64,000 nucleotides of DNA from Lepiota brunneoincarnata (GCA_023014365.1 JAEBUN010000015.1:682001-746000), one strand, 5' to 3'; positions 1 to 13,861 are shown, counted from the stretch's first letter. The notes: generated by a model not told the origin, from the letters alone. A program made the numbers and translations.

Positions 1-2863
1 GAGCGGCCATAGCTGTTAAGGAGGCCAAAGTAAGTAGGTTACCCCCCAGCCTTAGTAACGTAAGCTAGATGTAGAAATCTTCATCTTCCCTGCCAAAGCA
101 GTATCAAGTCCTCGACCAGTAATTCTCCCCAGCTTGGAATCCGCCGAAGTCTTAAGAAACGAGCTTCTCCTGCCCGAGCGGAGATTACGCTTTCACAAGT
201 GTGTACTCGGGGCGAAAACAAGTGGCGATTTGATTGCTCGTCCGCCGGCTGCACACCCTAGGGTCGATGGTGAAACTACCTCTACGTACTATATTATGCC
301 CTAGACTCCTGCACTCGCCATAGAACGCGCTCATCGTAAAAAAAAACGAGATGAAGCTCTCACTCACCCCAGCAACTTGGCGTAGCTCTCACGGCAGTGC
401 CACACTAAAAGTCTTGAGATCTGCCATCACATGACAGCAACCTCCAGGAAGAGTCATTGACAGAGTTACTGATAGTCAAAAGCGATATTTTGACAAGATG
501 GGAGGCACCAGTTGGTTTAAGGTTCTTCTCGGAGCCCTTGCCCAAACAGTGTTTGTCATGCGTGTTCCCCTTCTAGCCCGTTTATTACGGTCAGTGGCCA
601 ACTCCGTGAGAGATAAGTAGCCCTCAAGATCCGGATGAGCGCCTCTGTCATGTCAAGTTTTCCTTCGCACACAATATTTTGCGATCATCACCACTGCCGC
701 CTCTTTCGTGCTTTGGGCTAAAAACAGAAATATCACGGCAGATGTCCTACGGCACGCAAGGAACCAGTGGGAGATGCCTTTCGCGGGAGTGGTTGTACCG
801 GTCAAGACGCAAAGTGATGTGACAGTCCCTAACCTCTCTTTCCACTTATCATTGTCTCAGCTAATGTACTAACCGCGCATCCACCATGTTATTGTGCCCC
901 TGTATGAAGAAATCTGTACCCCAAGGATACCGAAGCGCCTCGGTCCGCCTTTACGACCAGACACCACTCCTCAGCTTCGTTTCGGGGCTGAATATCAAAA
1001 TACACTTTTCCACGCGAGCGCCTTCCGAGGGGTCCGTCGCCTAGGTGAATCAAATGCTCCGGTAAAAGTAAGGCCCAAGGAGGAGGAGGAGGGAGGGGGT
1101 GGGAGAGCAATTGAACCCCCGCGAATGTGGTGGGCATGACCTTTTGTGGTGATGGCACATGTGAGTTCGCGGGACCTTCACCCCTTCCAAGATATACATA
1201 AGTATTTTTGTATCGTGTGTGTGTATGTGTGTGTGTGACAGGCTATCGAACATCTGTAAAATCAAAGGGGTGGATGCTAATGCTATCTCGATTTAACATT
1301 CGGAAAAAAAATAATTACAGACAAGAGTTCCGTGTGATATGTGCCGCGGGGCACTAAGGACCAGGACCGTGGCCCTCCTCCATGTTCTCTTCCTTCACCC
1401 TGAAGAATTCGCCTGGATTCTCACAAAGAAATCTGAACCGGAAATAGACGCCACAAACTTGAGGTGTGTTCGCGTTTGGCTGCTTCTGGGGCCAAGGGGA
1501 AAGGGTGGGTGAGGGGGAACGAACGAGCAGAAATTGCGTTATTCGGATGCTTTTCGGGTGCATATGGGACCATCAAGTCGATTCCAGGTTTCCTCTGAGA
1601 AACACCTTCAACCCCGATTCGAATGAATGGAAGACTTAGAGTGGAAGGACGAACACGGTACGTGTTCACGTCGACTGCCGAGGGGTCTGGCAGATCAGGG
1701 TATCTTCCTACGAGTAACGATACAAGTCAGCCATCTCCCGTATCGCCTCTCGTTGAGTGACGGGTCCAATTATGTTATAACAAACTCGAGACAGGGCACA
1801 TACTCAAATGTAGCCATGAGGCACTTACAAACATCAATGATTACGCGTCGATTACCACTAGGTTCACTCTTCACTCATTCTAGTCTATGAGGGTCGTCGG
1901 CGGAAATCTCCTCAACTTCTATCGTAACCTATAATCATATGTTATGGGTTCCCTACAAGGGAAGAGCCAGGGGCCACATGCTTCGTCTTCTTTCACGTAA
2001 TGCCAAAGAGACAATTGCCGGCGAACGAACGTTTGCGATGTGCAATGTCCCTAGTCAACAAGAGGAAGGGAAGCTTTGAGAAACTGTTGCTCTATCGTAA
2101 ACCTCCTCAATAGGGCTTCAAGTTTCGAGTAACCAAAGAACATGGTTGGATCCCAAACGCCTGGTCGTAAGGAACTTCCGACTCCAGACTTGGCCATGCC
2201 TGGCCTTAAGTCTCCAGGCCCATGCGAAACCCCTCCAGGTCTGCCCAGGTCCAGGGCCGCACTTTTTTTTTTTTCAGGAACATCAAACTAGAAGAATAAT
2301 TCATCAGAAGCCGATAGTACCTTGAGCATTTTCGCAGATCCGCAAAGGGGAGTGCAAAGACGGTTCAAAAAAGAAACTGAATCCAGCACGAGGCCCAGAT
2401 ACACAGCCCCTCCAGACAGAACTGACCAATTAGACGAAGCAAACACATGCCGCAGTTGATCCAGACAAAAGGCCCAGAAGGACAAGCAGTGAGCGCTAGC
2501 GAATCGTTGCATTGTTCAGTCATGTGCTTGACATACGGCCAATTTGGATATCACCCAAGAGAGCAAGCAGGAGGCTATGATGCATTATATCCCACCCGGG
2601 CCCATTGCCGCACGGAACGGCCCAACGGTGTTTTGTAATGCTACCACTCCGACACTCTGGGAAAAGTATTTACCATACCATACCCAGTTGATTATCAGGC
2701 AAGGTACGTCTCGCATAGTGAGGTGACATTCCAAGGCAGCTGAAGATTATACATTGAACATGAGAACCTCGGGGCACCCATCGGATACGAAAAGGCATGT
2801 GAAGGTAAAATTTAACTCACAGCATAACCCATCTCTTTGTTCCGGTTGCTCCGGCCATGTTGA
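1..2863. other. Intergenic stretch, no gene recognised
   Basis: Only short overlapping open frames on both strands are present, none with a recognisable domain or a convincing exon chain. There is a short GT-rich tract near 1216-1240 and a T-rich run near 2262-2273. I see no tRNA cloverleaf or transposase-like frame. Regulatory or non-coding RNA content cannot be judged from sequence alone. Confidence 0.5.
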
Positions 2864-3468
2864 TCAGCCCCAAGCAGCTGTAGTACTGTAAACGAGGTAG
2901 GTGAATCGGCACGGATGTTTAGGATCAGGTGGCTGCTCACCTATAATTTACGATCAGATGCCCATCGGTCGCGAACATCTGAATGAAGGTTTATAACATC
3001 TCTGACACCACTAGCCAGGAAGACACACTTTGTAGAGGTTCGAAACACTGTCATCTGGCGCAGGAGAGAATGCGAGGTTGATATATGTAAACTGCCGACA
3101 GTCAGATCAAGTTTAGAGGATAATTTGTTGGGGGCCACTCACGAGGGGTTCGCCAGCGGGCCAACTCAGCTCCTTCCTCAGGAACTGGATAACAGCCTGG
3201 AAACGGTTCGTGGAGTTGATCTTGTAGAAATTTTGTTTCATGATCGGCGCGTTTCCGACGGCTTTGAAACGAACGACGACTAGATCGTACGCGATAATTT
3301 CAGTGTTTGAAAGCCGAGACAACTGTCGCAAGTACCCTTTGAAGGATCCTTCTTCCTATAGCTTTCGAGAGCTTTGATAGCCTTCACCATCGGAGACGCG
3401 TCTTGTGTCTCTGGCTTTTCACCTGCATTGTCTTCCGACATAGGAGGGGGGTTTCCAGGCTGGGTCAT
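2864..3468 (-). CDS. ATG12: Ubiquitin-like autophagy protein ATG12, five exons
   Basis: ATG12 is the ubiquitin-like modifier that ATG7 and ATG10 attach to ATG5. The ATG12-ATG5-ATG16 complex then promotes lipidation of ATG8 on the growing autophagosome. Exons on the minus strand are 3468-3336, 3279-3143, 3091-3029, 2978-2941 and 2885-2864, all with GT-AG introns of 50-56 nt. The spliced frame closes without a stop and gives about 130 aa. The family core is clear: VVVRFKAVGNAPIMKQNFYK, then an FTYINLAFSPAPDD segment and DGHLIVNYS. The protein ends in Trp-Gly, and the terminal glycine is the residue conjugated to ATG5. A second in-frame ATG at 3441 could be the real start; the frame continues upstream only with TTG, so 3468 is the longest ATG start. 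Confidence 0.9.
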
Positions 3469-3892
3469 AGCTGGGGGTAAACCAACAGCCGTCCATCCTA
3501 AACTCAATGGGAAGTCACGTGATTTTCCCTTTTAAATTCAATTTCATTTCCGAAGGATGATTTCTTGGGAAAACCTCTCCAGCAGCGATTTCGGTCGAAA
3601 TCGAAGCAATAATACACACAGTCCACGTAGACTCATAGTAGATCTCGCCAAGACCACGCCAAAAACAAACAAACAGTGATCAGTAAACACATGAAATTTA
3701 CCCTGTCGGCCAATAAGAATGTAGAATGAGCAAGGTGCGACCAAGTCCTGTAGCTGCGCTGGGCCGGTAATCGATGAACCTCCCTTACCTTCTCCTTCCT
3801 TGTAATGGGTGTAACTGCAACTGAAGATTCTCAGATTTTAGATACTATTGCTACATTAAACTTGGTTTGCACAAGTACAGTACAGGAAGGCT

Positions 3893-5276
3893 TTAGACTC
3901 GCTGTAATAGCATGTCTGCGGGAGGGCGCGCAAAGTCCACTTTACTGGCACGTTTCTCCCTATCGAAGTGGCCCATCCTGGAACTAGACCCGGCAGCGCT
4001 GTTGCCGCTACATGCCGAATTCCCATCGTCCTCGAACCAATTTGGAATATCAGCCAAGACGGAAGGGCTATTGGAAAGTGTCCTGGACCTAGTGAGGTGA
4101 ACGCGCACAGCAATGAGGACAAAAACGATGCCTTTTGCATTGGGTGTTAGCTCAGCTGTAAAAAGGCTATAGATGTCAATGGGTGCCCTCACCAATGCTA
4201 GGAACCACAGCTGATTGGACGATGAACTGGGCGTTGTGCTGCATCGGATAGAGGATTAAAAGCACCAGAAGCTGGCCAGTGTATATAGCGGCGCTCTCGA
4301 CAACGATCCTTAAAACGCGCATGAGGCTTAGCCTGGATGACGTATCAACAACACCGTTCGCTGTGGATCTCCGATGCTGGGTCCATATTTTGAAAGCAAT
4401 CAATCCCGTTGTAATGACGTTCTGCGCAAATACCAGTGGATAGATAGTTGTCATCCAAGACATAAGCGTATCGAAGGAGACCATTCCGAGATGGGTGAAC
4501 CAGACGAGGAGCATGATATTGAAGACTGATACCGATGAGTAGAATTTAAAACAGATATATCGATACTCACCGAACTCGAAGACCAAAAGGATAACGGGGA
4601 GAATAATTACATAGTAGTTGTGATTCCAGATCACGAAGCAGCGGTAGATCTGGAGACCAATCACCTCAGTTTTTTGGGGGGGTCCGGAGCCTGATACGAC
4701 GAACCACGAGCGCATCCCCTAGCCAAGTCATGGTGCACAGTAGAGCATTGTGTGCGATCATATCCCAGCGAGTGAAGTCCATGAAATAGACCACTGGCGG
4801 CTCTACAACCCAAACATACCCTTGGAGCATTCGGTACAAGCTTAACACTATTTAGTGGGTTGAGCGTGTTATCTCCACCCAGGTGGTATAAACGTTGGCG
4901 TACTAGCATGTGCCGTAGCAACAATATACATTAGCACCGTTGCTATCAAGTACACCTATTCCCATATTTCAGTTTTATACTAGAGAGCAAATTTTTACCA
5001 CTCGCTCACCTTGGCGGACGCAACTTTTTCTTTCTGCTTTCTCAACATGATGCACATGGCCTCTATGAAGAGACACGAATAAATTCCTGCCGTTGTTTCA
5101 TCCTTTACAGCAGCTCATAGCAAAGTGTTATGACCAATGTACCATATATCAAGACCTTGATTACATCCTTTAATTGGCTGTAAAGTCATTCGGAAGCTTC
5201 TTACCTCAGTCCAGATTGCGACAATGTGCGCCACTTCTGGTGTCAACGGGTCCGTGCCAATGAGTTCCGTAGACAT
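3893..5276 (-). CDS. Seven-transmembrane protein, uncharacterised fungal family
   Basis: This is a polytopic membrane protein of a type common and expanded in Agaricomycetes; its function is unknown. Readable exons contain hydrophobic segments around GIYSCLFIEAMCIM, VYLIATVLMYIVATA, an IYRCFVIWNHNYYVIILPV helix near 4640-4590, then segments ending with ATTG-type exon junctions near 4200. A GD...IYRCFVIW motif after the YFMDFTRWDMIAHNALL stretch is typical of the family. The C-terminus is a soluble Ser/Arg-rich tail read from 4139 to the stop at 3893. At least six introns are needed. The first exon (MSTELIGTDPLTPEVAHIVA, from 5276) is plausible, but its join to exon 2 is unresolved. No ligand or partner can be inferred. 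Confidence 0.7.
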
Positions 5277-7906
5277 TTTGGTATGTCCATCAACTATTCC
5301 AGCAGACGGGGTGGAGGGAGGGGAAGTTCACTTCACCCGAACGACGTTCTCATCATCCTTTTCTAGCTGAACGTAGGGAAAGGAGCCCCCGAGAACTGGT
5401 GTGACCTATTGTATGTATCAACATCTCCAAATATAGATAGCATCCGCTCGGGGTCCCACTTGTTGTCCACACTGTTGCGTCCTGCGGGTAATTATGGTCG
5501 ATCCCAAGGTGTCAGTATGCTATTAACATCCATTAAAAGCGCCGATACTTCACACTTAAGAAATCAACCCCCCGGGTATATCTCCGGTGGGTGTATTATA
5601 GCTGTTTAGGACCCCCCTAAGGAGAACTTTACATCCGCTTGTTGAAAATACACAGATCTCCTGTCATCGCGCGGGCAGCTAGAGTGAATAAAATTTCCCC
5701 ATAAACAATCGAAATTTCCGGCCTTTAATGCGTGAGCACTTCATGTCGCGGAACTCTGACATCCACGACAGTACCTCGGTATTTCTCTATCAGCAGGTCC
5801 GGCGAGAAGGCAGTCAACAGGCTGACAGAACGGCATGCCTGCTTCAAAAACCGGAGCCGTATGAACAGGCAAGTCTGAAGAGTGGAGAAAGGTGTTACCG
5901 AAGAATGTCCTCCCGCATGCCATAGGGGGCCAACGCGATAAATGCGGTAGACCCCTCCCATCGATAAGGTTATCAAGCCTAGAACATTGAAACTGTTCTT
6001 TGACAAGGGCTCGGCCCAACATACACAAAAAATATGTCTGGTACAGGTTTTGCAGACTCTGTTAAGATACAGCAGTCGAAGTGGAGCTGTTTGTATGGAG
6101 CCCCGGGCTCTTAAACGAAAAAACTCGTACGTTGTAAACGGGCCAAGGTAAGCTCCGGCGCCGTTGACAGCTATGGGACAGGACGGTTTGCGCAGCTCAG
6201 AAAAAGCCGGATCTGGGAGTGTCGGCAACCGGATGCCACGCTTGAAAGGAAGAGCATTGCACATGGCAGAACAGAATATCTCGTTCCTCGTCATAGACCC
6301 TGTTTCCTAGATCGGAAATAAAAGTACATGTGAGTTGCACCATTGAGCTGGCCGTCAAACTCGTATATCTGAGCATCGACCAACCTTCTTCGCACCGACA
6401 AAAACCTTAACGGGGATGCATCAATAAAACAATAAGGCGGGGTCATTGCGATCCGAGCCAACGCACATACGCCTTGCCGTAAAGTATGTGGGAGTCACTG
6501 ACTGCCATTGAAGCGCCTATATGGTGTCCGTGGTATTTAGGAGTCTCACCAGGGCCGGTGAGCTTTTATTAAATACCTGTTCCCTTGACAGAAAGAATAA
6601 GTTGACTATATTCGAGATCGAGCTTCCTAGGAGATTCCCGAGGACAAAGGAAGGCAAGATGCCAGCAAAGGGGATATGTTAGAGGGAGGTACTAACACTG
6701 GTACCCAATTACCAGGATTAAGTTGGCTCAAGAATTCAAGGTTGCGTTGTGTATATGCAAGTGATCTCATTGGCTCTTCAAATCTTATCTGTGGGATCAC
6801 CTGAGAGTGGTGCGTGGCTGACTGTTCCGTCGTGGAATTGAACACCCTACCTAAGTATACCCGTGTCCACCAGATTAAGTATGGTCGGCGACGGAAGGGG
6901 CCTCATGCCTGGAGTGGGAGCTTTGAGGAGGGGAAAAGAGTAACCCCGAACTCACTGCTCAGGGCCAGTGTGAGATCTATTTGTCAGTACGTTTATCTGT
7001 TGCAACGATCTGCTGTTGCCTGATGACGTCGAGGGGCTCTTCTCAGTATCAAAGTCGGATCTCTACCTGTAAAATGGACAGCCTTTGCACTAGGTGGAGC
7101 GCGTACAAAGAATTGCCAGGGTGGCACCTTACGACCGAGATAGGTCCTGTCTTAACAGCATATGGCTTATAAGTGTAGTTTGAAAGGAATGAGATATTCT
7201 CGGTATAAATGCGGTAACGCGCTGAATGCCATCCTGTTTATCGGCATTTTGTTATGGGAATAGTAAACCGGAGGTTACGTGTCAGGACATAGATGCATTC
7301 ACGAGTGGGAGACAATGCTCGAATCACGATGGCGTAAGGCGAGGACTTGAACGTCATCCGGGTGGTGGACCGAGTGGATTTCCAAGCCTATAACAGCCCA
7401 TCAGTTGTGCCGTTTTCTCCACATTACAGAGGACTGGGTATCTTCCTCCACCTCGTCGTTGGCAGTCATAACGTTGCAGCCTCTGCTTAAGGATTCTGAC
7501 CAGCGGCGGAATTGGGGTGGCAAGCAATGGGTATCGCAGCGGACCTGAAATTTATAGAATCAGAATCACCTTCACAAGCTTTACTGATCACTGGTGTCCG
7601 TTAATCAACTCCAGCCACGTTGAGTAACCGACGTCAGGTTCCGTACGCATCATTTCAATGTTCAACATTCTGCTCTCGTATCGGGTCTCGCTGTCATTTT
7701 TAGTTCGTCAGCTTTCTCTATTAATACTCTGCGGTAGTTTGTAATACTATCCTTTATTATTATTATTATTATTATTAAAGTCAGCATGTGTGTGTGTATC
7801 TCGAGACTACATATGAGTTTATATTTATCATATCGGGGATATAGTTTAACTGACTTGGTTGATTGCTTAATTCGTAGCGCCCGTCGGTTCAGATCCAGGG
7901 AGGGTT
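5277..7906. other. Intergenic stretch with one weak open frame
   Basis: No recognisable gene. The longest ATG-initiated frame runs 6294 to 5725 on the minus strand (189 codons), but it has no domain, a competing frame is open beneath it, and no exon chain joins it. A (TTA)n microsatellite sits at the right end. Confidence 0.4.
7754..7778. repeat. (TTA)n microsatellite, about eight units
   Basis: Uninterrupted TTA triplets. It lies just downstream of the NYN-domain gene's stop codon, probably in its 3' untranslated region. Confidence 0.9.
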
Positions 7907-10900
7907 CTACCGTTCCCCGATCTCGACTAGATAGTCTGAAAACTGTTCCATACCGATGATACGGAACATTCCGTTTCGCCCCCACTCGCTGCTGGGGCCG
8001 AATTCTCGTCGCCAAGCACGACCTATACTAGGCGTCAGCCGGATTCGTTATGTAGACAAACAAATGGGCTTACTGAGTCCATCTTCCCAGGCATAGAGTT
8101 CGACTTTCCAACCGCGCTTGAGTGCAGTGCGGACCGGGCCTATGAAAAGAGAGATCAGCTCCCGCTGTCTGCCATGTCCAGCTCAACTCACCCAGAAAGC
8201 CGTCCTCATTAAACTGTCCAACATTCCCATCACCTGTTGCAAGGACGATAGTTGCACCCTCTGGAACATCATCCGTAGCGGCGATGACCTGGTGCAACTT
8301 GAGCTGCAGAAGCTCATCAACTCCCTGCTCTCGATACTTGACACGAGCTGTTTGATGTCCTGACGTCGATGCAGCTGCTCCGGTATCGCTGCTCATGTTG
8401 TCGGAAATCTGGCGTACATGGACTTTCTTACTGGGGGGGTCGAGTCTATTTTTGACCCGGACGCGCTTCCCAAAGAGCCGTAACCAATCGCTCGGACAGG
8501 GCTCGAGGCACGTTTCTTAGGACTTCCAGTATCCTTGTTCTGATCGTATTTTGTGGATTTTTCCAGTCTATCCGCACCGCTCCCGAAGTCCGGCACGCGC
8601 ATGAATATCTTTACTTCGTACCCCAAACGCTCGATGTGCTCCATCGGTTGGTACAATGGACTGGAAGCGACAACTACACGACCTTTCAATGAGCGGAACG
8701 TTAGATATAATTTTAGAGGGGAGTGCAAACACAAATGTCTCACGAGAAACGGGTCGGCCTCGTTCTAGAATCAGGATAAGAGCAGTATGCCAGAGGTGTA
8801 GCGAGGCCCTTTTCGTTTTTACTATCTTATCCTTCACTGGTCTTGCCAGCTCGTTTTCGGATTTGATCTGTCCATGTCTCTCGAACTCGGATGTTGGTGG
8901 ATCATCGTCATACCCAGAGTAATCATGCCCACCTCCGTCCGAGCTTGCATCTTTTCGGCGGGGTGCCATAAGATCATTAGTAAATGATCTTGATGGTGCT
9001 GAGCATGAGAGGGAAGAAATGTCCCTGTGTGCAGTTGCAAATGAAGGTAATGGTATCAGCGGCCTTGCCTCCGGTATCGGTAGACCAGCTTTCGTTTTGG
9101 GTATTGGTAGTGGTCGTGGACCCGTATTTGTAGAAGAGCCTGCCCCATCGGTTGGCTGGGTGATCGCGGACTTCGACTTCGGAGGTAACTTTGTTTTGCG
9201 TGATATACGCTTGAGATACGACAAGAATCCAATAAGGATATTAGAGCTACGTAGGTAGTCCGTGAGCCAGAAACACTGCACAAAGGTGAAATCAGCTTAC
9301 TGATCAATGAAGATATGAACGGGAGTGTCGTTCTTTCCAGGGCCCTTCCCCACGAGGATCGGGATCCTCCTCTTCGTGTCTCCCTCTCTGGAGATCGCTG
9401 TCTCCTAAACTGCTATAATCAAAGGAGCAGTCATCAAGGAAAGCCTTTGCTTTTTTCTTTTTCGATGACGAGGGTGCTGCTCCGTCCATCGCGGGCGAAC
9501 GTCCATCCAACTTCCTGCAAATCTTTCTCAATTGTGCTCGCTCCTCAGGAAAAAGGGCCTGAAGATGGTATGCCAGGGTTATCAAGCGGACCCGTTTATC
9601 CTGCATACACCCTACTTCCCCGAGTGGCACAAGTGATGCCACATGACCAGCAGGGCTTGGACGGACCACCCCCTTCCCTTTCTTCTTCCCTTTGTTTTCC
9701 GAGTGTGGCAATCCTATAGCCAATCCAGGCATATCAACTCCCGACGAGTGGGATTCCTCCACCGCACTATCTGTATTCGCACTCACGTATGCATCATGCC
9801 ACAAATCCGGAACCGAGCGTGAGTGTGACAAGGTCGGCGATGTTAAAATAGGGGCAGTCACCGGCAACTTCCTCTTTGTCCTCGACTTCTTCTTCTTCCC
9901 CTTCTCTTTCTCTTTCTCCTTCCCTTTATCCTGCTTATCCACTCCAGTGACACCATTCTCTTCTCTCTCGAACGTCCGGGAACCAATTAAGCTGTGGCCA
10001 TGGTATGTCCTCGGGTTTTCATTCTCGCCTTCCTCCTCATTCTCCAAACCTGGATCGAACTTGCTTCTGGTCGCCATTGACATGACATGGTGTGGTCTGT
10101 TGGGAATCGATCTATACACAGTTGTACTCGTTCTTTCCCTTTTAGAGTCCCGGCGGTGGATATATGAACGACTCGTGTCTGATCGAAGGTTTCGTTTCCC
10201 GTCCTCGGAATCGTCTTCATCTTCATCATCCACCTCTTCATCCTCGATGGTATCTTGGTGATCAGAAGACCAGGGGTATAAATAGCGGAGGGCACGAGGC
10301 GTGGCTAGATCATCATGCTCGGACTTGGAAGGCGAACCTCCCACAAATGTGTGAGTACGGGCATTAGATAGTAATGAGGATGAGGCGCCGTTGGGATCAG
10401 GACGTTTTAGAATAGATATTGGTTTGATATCGCGAGATATTAAAATTTGCTTGGATCTACTCTTGTCTTTCTTCTTTCTGGGAGAAGGAGAGTTAAGTGT
10501 TACGATATTTGAGCCATTGGTAAGACGATTCAAAGACGAAGTTTGTTTGCTTGAAGTAGTGCCGTTGGGGCCACTATCGAATGTATCATTTATTGTGGAT
10601 GGGGGAGTGGCGGGAGTGATTGTGCTTGTTTTAGGGTTGTCTTTTTCTTCTCTTAGTCCGTGGCTCTGGAATTCGACTGCAGTTAGTCGGTGGGCTGGTT
10701 ACAACAAGATAGTGAGAGAAGAAGTTTTGGGCAAAGATGAACATAAGCTAATAAAAAAATAAGCCCAGGAGTGGTGATATGAAAACTGGACATATGCCAC
10801 AGAACCATAGAAGCGAAATTAAGCAAGAGAGGGATAGTAATCACCAGTAGTATATCTCCGTGAGGCATCTTCTCCGGCTACGCCCTCTTCTAATCCTTCC

Positions 10901-12582
10901 CGAATTTCTTCGCCTCGCTGAGGGCTGCTCCCTCGTTGTAACCCAGCCTCTCTTGCGGCCGTCCACCGTGCACGTTCCGCAACGATGAAGCTCAACGCTT
11001 CATCGAGGTACCCCAGTGATGGTTGGTCGTAATCAGAATCTTGCGACAAGAAGTGATAACGCGGCTGAGGTGATGCTTGTTGCATTTGGTAAGGAGCCGC
11101 AGGGTCTGTTTGTCCACGGGCGTGTGTTTGTTCACGATGTGTTGTAGGGAGTGAAGGATGGGGGAGGACAGTGGAGGATTCCAATGAATGTTGGCGCGTA
11201 GCAGCCGCGGTTGCTGAAGTAGTCGGAAAGGCGACGGTGTGAGATGGTGTCAGAGAGTGACTCGAAGGTATGTCAGATGATTCTGAATTGACTATTACAA
11301 ATTCATGTAATACGGATAAGGCAGCGGATGTCGTGGCTGATGGTGGCGGTGTGTCGTCCGGTATAGCCGACGCAGATGAGTTGTCGTCGACCACAGAGGG
11401 CGTCTGGCGGTGTTCGGAGGGAGAGTCCTGTTCCACAAGCGGCTGGAGCTCCGGCCGCTGGGAATTTGGCGGTGGCGGTGCCAGAAGTTCCAAGCGCCGG
11501 GTCCAGGGCGACTCCAACGCGGGCTGGTCCGCAGATGACAATTCACTTGGCCTTTGGGCGTAATAGGCATTGATGATATCCGACTCTGCGTGCGAGAAAC
11601 TCGAAACTGTTCGTCCCATGGTCGATCGAGACAAGGCTATTGGGATTGTAGGGGATGACGACGTTGTAGTCTGCGATTCCCGGAACGGAGCATCGCTAAT
11701 GAGCGCGGGTGAAGGAGACTCCTGGAAAACACTGGACTGAGCGTGGGTTGTACTGATTTGAGGTTGGTATGAGATAATAGATAATGTAGAACCATACGGG
11801 CGAGAGCGGGAAATGGTTGTATTGTCGTCAAGGGGTTGGTTTGAGGTCGGCGAGGAAGTCGACGGCACAGAGGACATGGGTGGAGTCGAGATATCGTTGA
11901 CCACCAGCACGTGTGGGTCGTAAGATGTTGGGAGGGAAGGTGGAACGGATGGGCTAGGTTGCGTTTGTTCATCATGCGATTCAACCGCCGATGCCACTGA
12001 AACTGTCTGTGCATCGATCGAAGATGGAGTCGCGACTGGCACCACGAGGCGTTCTCCGGAAGCCCCATCTTCGTAGCTGACGAACTCGTGTAAACTGGCA
12101 GCATCGGTCTCCGAGGCAATTTCTACGGTTCTTGCACTCTCAGAGGCAGGAGAAGGGGGCGGCGACGACGAGAAATAGCTTTCATCTGCCTCCTCCAGCA
12201 CTCCCGCTGCGCGCTCAGTGCGGTTTGTCGAAGTTGTACGTGTCGCGCGGCTGGAGGAGTGTAGGTATGATTGGATAGGGATCCGGTTCCAAACGGTAGA
12301 CTCTTCGACCGTGTCGCTGTCGCCACCACCAAATCCGGGGTAGCCAGTGATAGTTGTAGGTGTGGAACGTGTCCTGGACGACGATGATGATTGGAAATGT
12401 GGTGGAATACGAAGTGGTGGTTGAAGGTGGCCCCAAGCCCGCAAGACTGTAGTGAAAGCGCCCAGGTCTGGTTCTTCGTCAGATGTAACGATTTCTGAGC
12501 CAGACTGGTGACCGGGAGAATCCGAATCTGAAAAAAGAGGGGATCGCGGAGAGGTGAGGGTCGAGTGGGTGATTTCGCTCAT
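7907..12582 (-). CDS. Large NYN-domain (PIN-like) protein with disordered N-terminus
   Basis: NYN domains are PIN-like nuclease folds found in RNA-binding or RNA-processing proteins; the substrate here is unknown. The first exon (12582 to about 10830) encodes a roughly 580-residue Ser/Thr/Pro-rich region from MSEITHSTL. A donor near 10830 joins in phase to an acceptor near 10684, giving a charged, Lys/Asp/Glu-rich linker. The NYN domain then follows: VGKGPGKNDTPVHIFID, an intron, SNILIGFLSYLK, a variable insert, WHTALILILERGRPVS, RVVVASSPLYQPMEHIERLG, then TIVLATGDGNVGQFNEDGFL and PVRTALKRGWKVELYAWEDG. Acidic residues in the FID and ATGDGN motifs fit the catalytic Asp positions. Last exons are 8139-8074 and 8022-7907. 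Reading frames do not connect simply near 9400-9440 and at the G7 run 8433-8439. The join of the long first exon to the NYN half is inferred. Confidence 0.7.
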
Positions 12583-12880
12583 GGATTGTTCAGAGAATTA
12601 GTGGGTGAAGCCTGGAAGTAAATGAAAGAGAGGCAATAAAAGACTCGACTAGGAACGTGTTGTAAGCAAGGCAACTAGACTGTTAGAGTGTAAGGTAGAT
12701 GTAGACGAGATATGGACAGGTAGGAAGAGAAGATGAATTGCCTATCGCCTCGAGGTCCCACAGATCTCATCATTCCGGCCACACGGAACAATCTCTTCAT
12801 CATACAGCTTAGGGCATCGAGACATTCACCATGCTAACGGTACCAAGATACATTGTACACTGGGTTTTTCACATCTGGTA

Positions 12881-13861
12881 CTAGTAGTGCAGCACCTTGG
12901 GTATAGTTGTGGCAGCTACTGCACCCAGGATAAAGGCAACCATCACCTGCGACGTCGCCCATCTTGCAAGGTAGGAGCGAGGCTCCCAAGCGCCCGGTTC
13001 GTTCCCTTTAAGTGACTTCGGATCAATATGGGAGAAGCGCGTGCTTGACCCGTATGCAGAGCAAAGACCGGGAAGTCCATCCAGGCTTTTCACGTTTTTC
13101 GTCCCCCAGTAGAATTTGAGCCCCTCTTCTGGTCGCGGAGGGGACTTGTCGGAGGCTGGATCAGGGGAAGAAATCAGCTGTTCCTCTGCTACGATGTCTT
13201 CATCTTCCATGCGAGCGGCCATCTCTTGAAGTTTCGTCCGGTTACCCTTGAAGGTATAATATGGGATGGCGAAGCCGCAGGACTGGGGACAGACCATGAG
13301 GGTCACGATCACTCCCATTTTGTTGCAACACCACCTACAGTTCCGACCTTGTAGACATCAATCATAATGACTGAGCGAGAGCCGGGCTGGCGCTTGTCTG
13401 GCAGAATCAATTTGTTGTACTCTGGGGTGTCGAACTCGTACACCGTTCCTGGTGGAGCGCCCATCAATAGTCGAAACAGACGGACCGACCCTGATGCACT
13501 ACTACTGACCTTTGCCGAACAACCGACAAATCCTTGGTGGTCCCTCGAAAGCAATGAACAAGATGGTGATCCGCCCATTTTCTCGCAGATGAGAAATGGT
13601 CTCAACACCTTTGTATATGCAATATACATAGGATCAACCAACAACTGTGAGGTTGTCCGAGCAACTGCACTCACCACTCCCAGTCATATCCTCATACCAG
13701 ACTTGCTTCGAGTTCACAATATGGAAGGTTCCCTCAAACCCCTTTGGCGACAGGTTGACATGCCCATCTGGGTTCAAAGGAGCAGACGCAACCCAGAACA
13801 TCTTCTGTTGTTTGATCCAAGGAACGATGAAGTCCGGGATCTCATCAAAGAACTTGCCCAT
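12881..13861 (-). CDS. Pyridoxamine 5'-phosphate oxidase-family protein with C-terminal membrane anchor
   Basis: This is an FMN-binding split-barrel protein of the PNPOx-like superfamily; true PNPO activity should not be assumed. Exons on the minus strand are 13861-13675, 13608-13510, 13448-13339 and 13282-12881. They splice cleanly to 265 aa. The N-terminus MGKFFDEIPDFIVPWIKQQK, the HVNLSPKG motif, an ENGRITILFIAFEGPPRICR strand and a KRQPGSRSVIMIDVYKVG segment are characteristic of fungal members. The C-terminal third is an acidic linker followed by a hydrophobic helix (QVMVAFILGAVAATTIP) close to the end, suggesting tail anchoring. The gene is compact, with 48-66 nt introns, and the tRNA-Asp lies 153 nt upstream of its start. 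Confidence 0.85.

Noticed and set aside
5725..6294. 189-codon ATG frame on the minus strand
   Set aside because: No domain, an overlapping open frame in another phase, and no splice partners. It is most likely chance.
8410..8440. A 23-nt intron explaining the frame change in the NYN gene
   Set aside because: GTAAGA...GCCAG would be far shorter than all other introns here (about 45-70 nt) and would remove conserved residues; a run-length error fits better.
9692..10261. Plus-strand frame of 189 codons opposite the NYN gene
   Set aside because: Its Phe/Ser-rich sequence is the reverse complement of a Lys/Glu/Asp-rich coding region, so it is a shadow frame.
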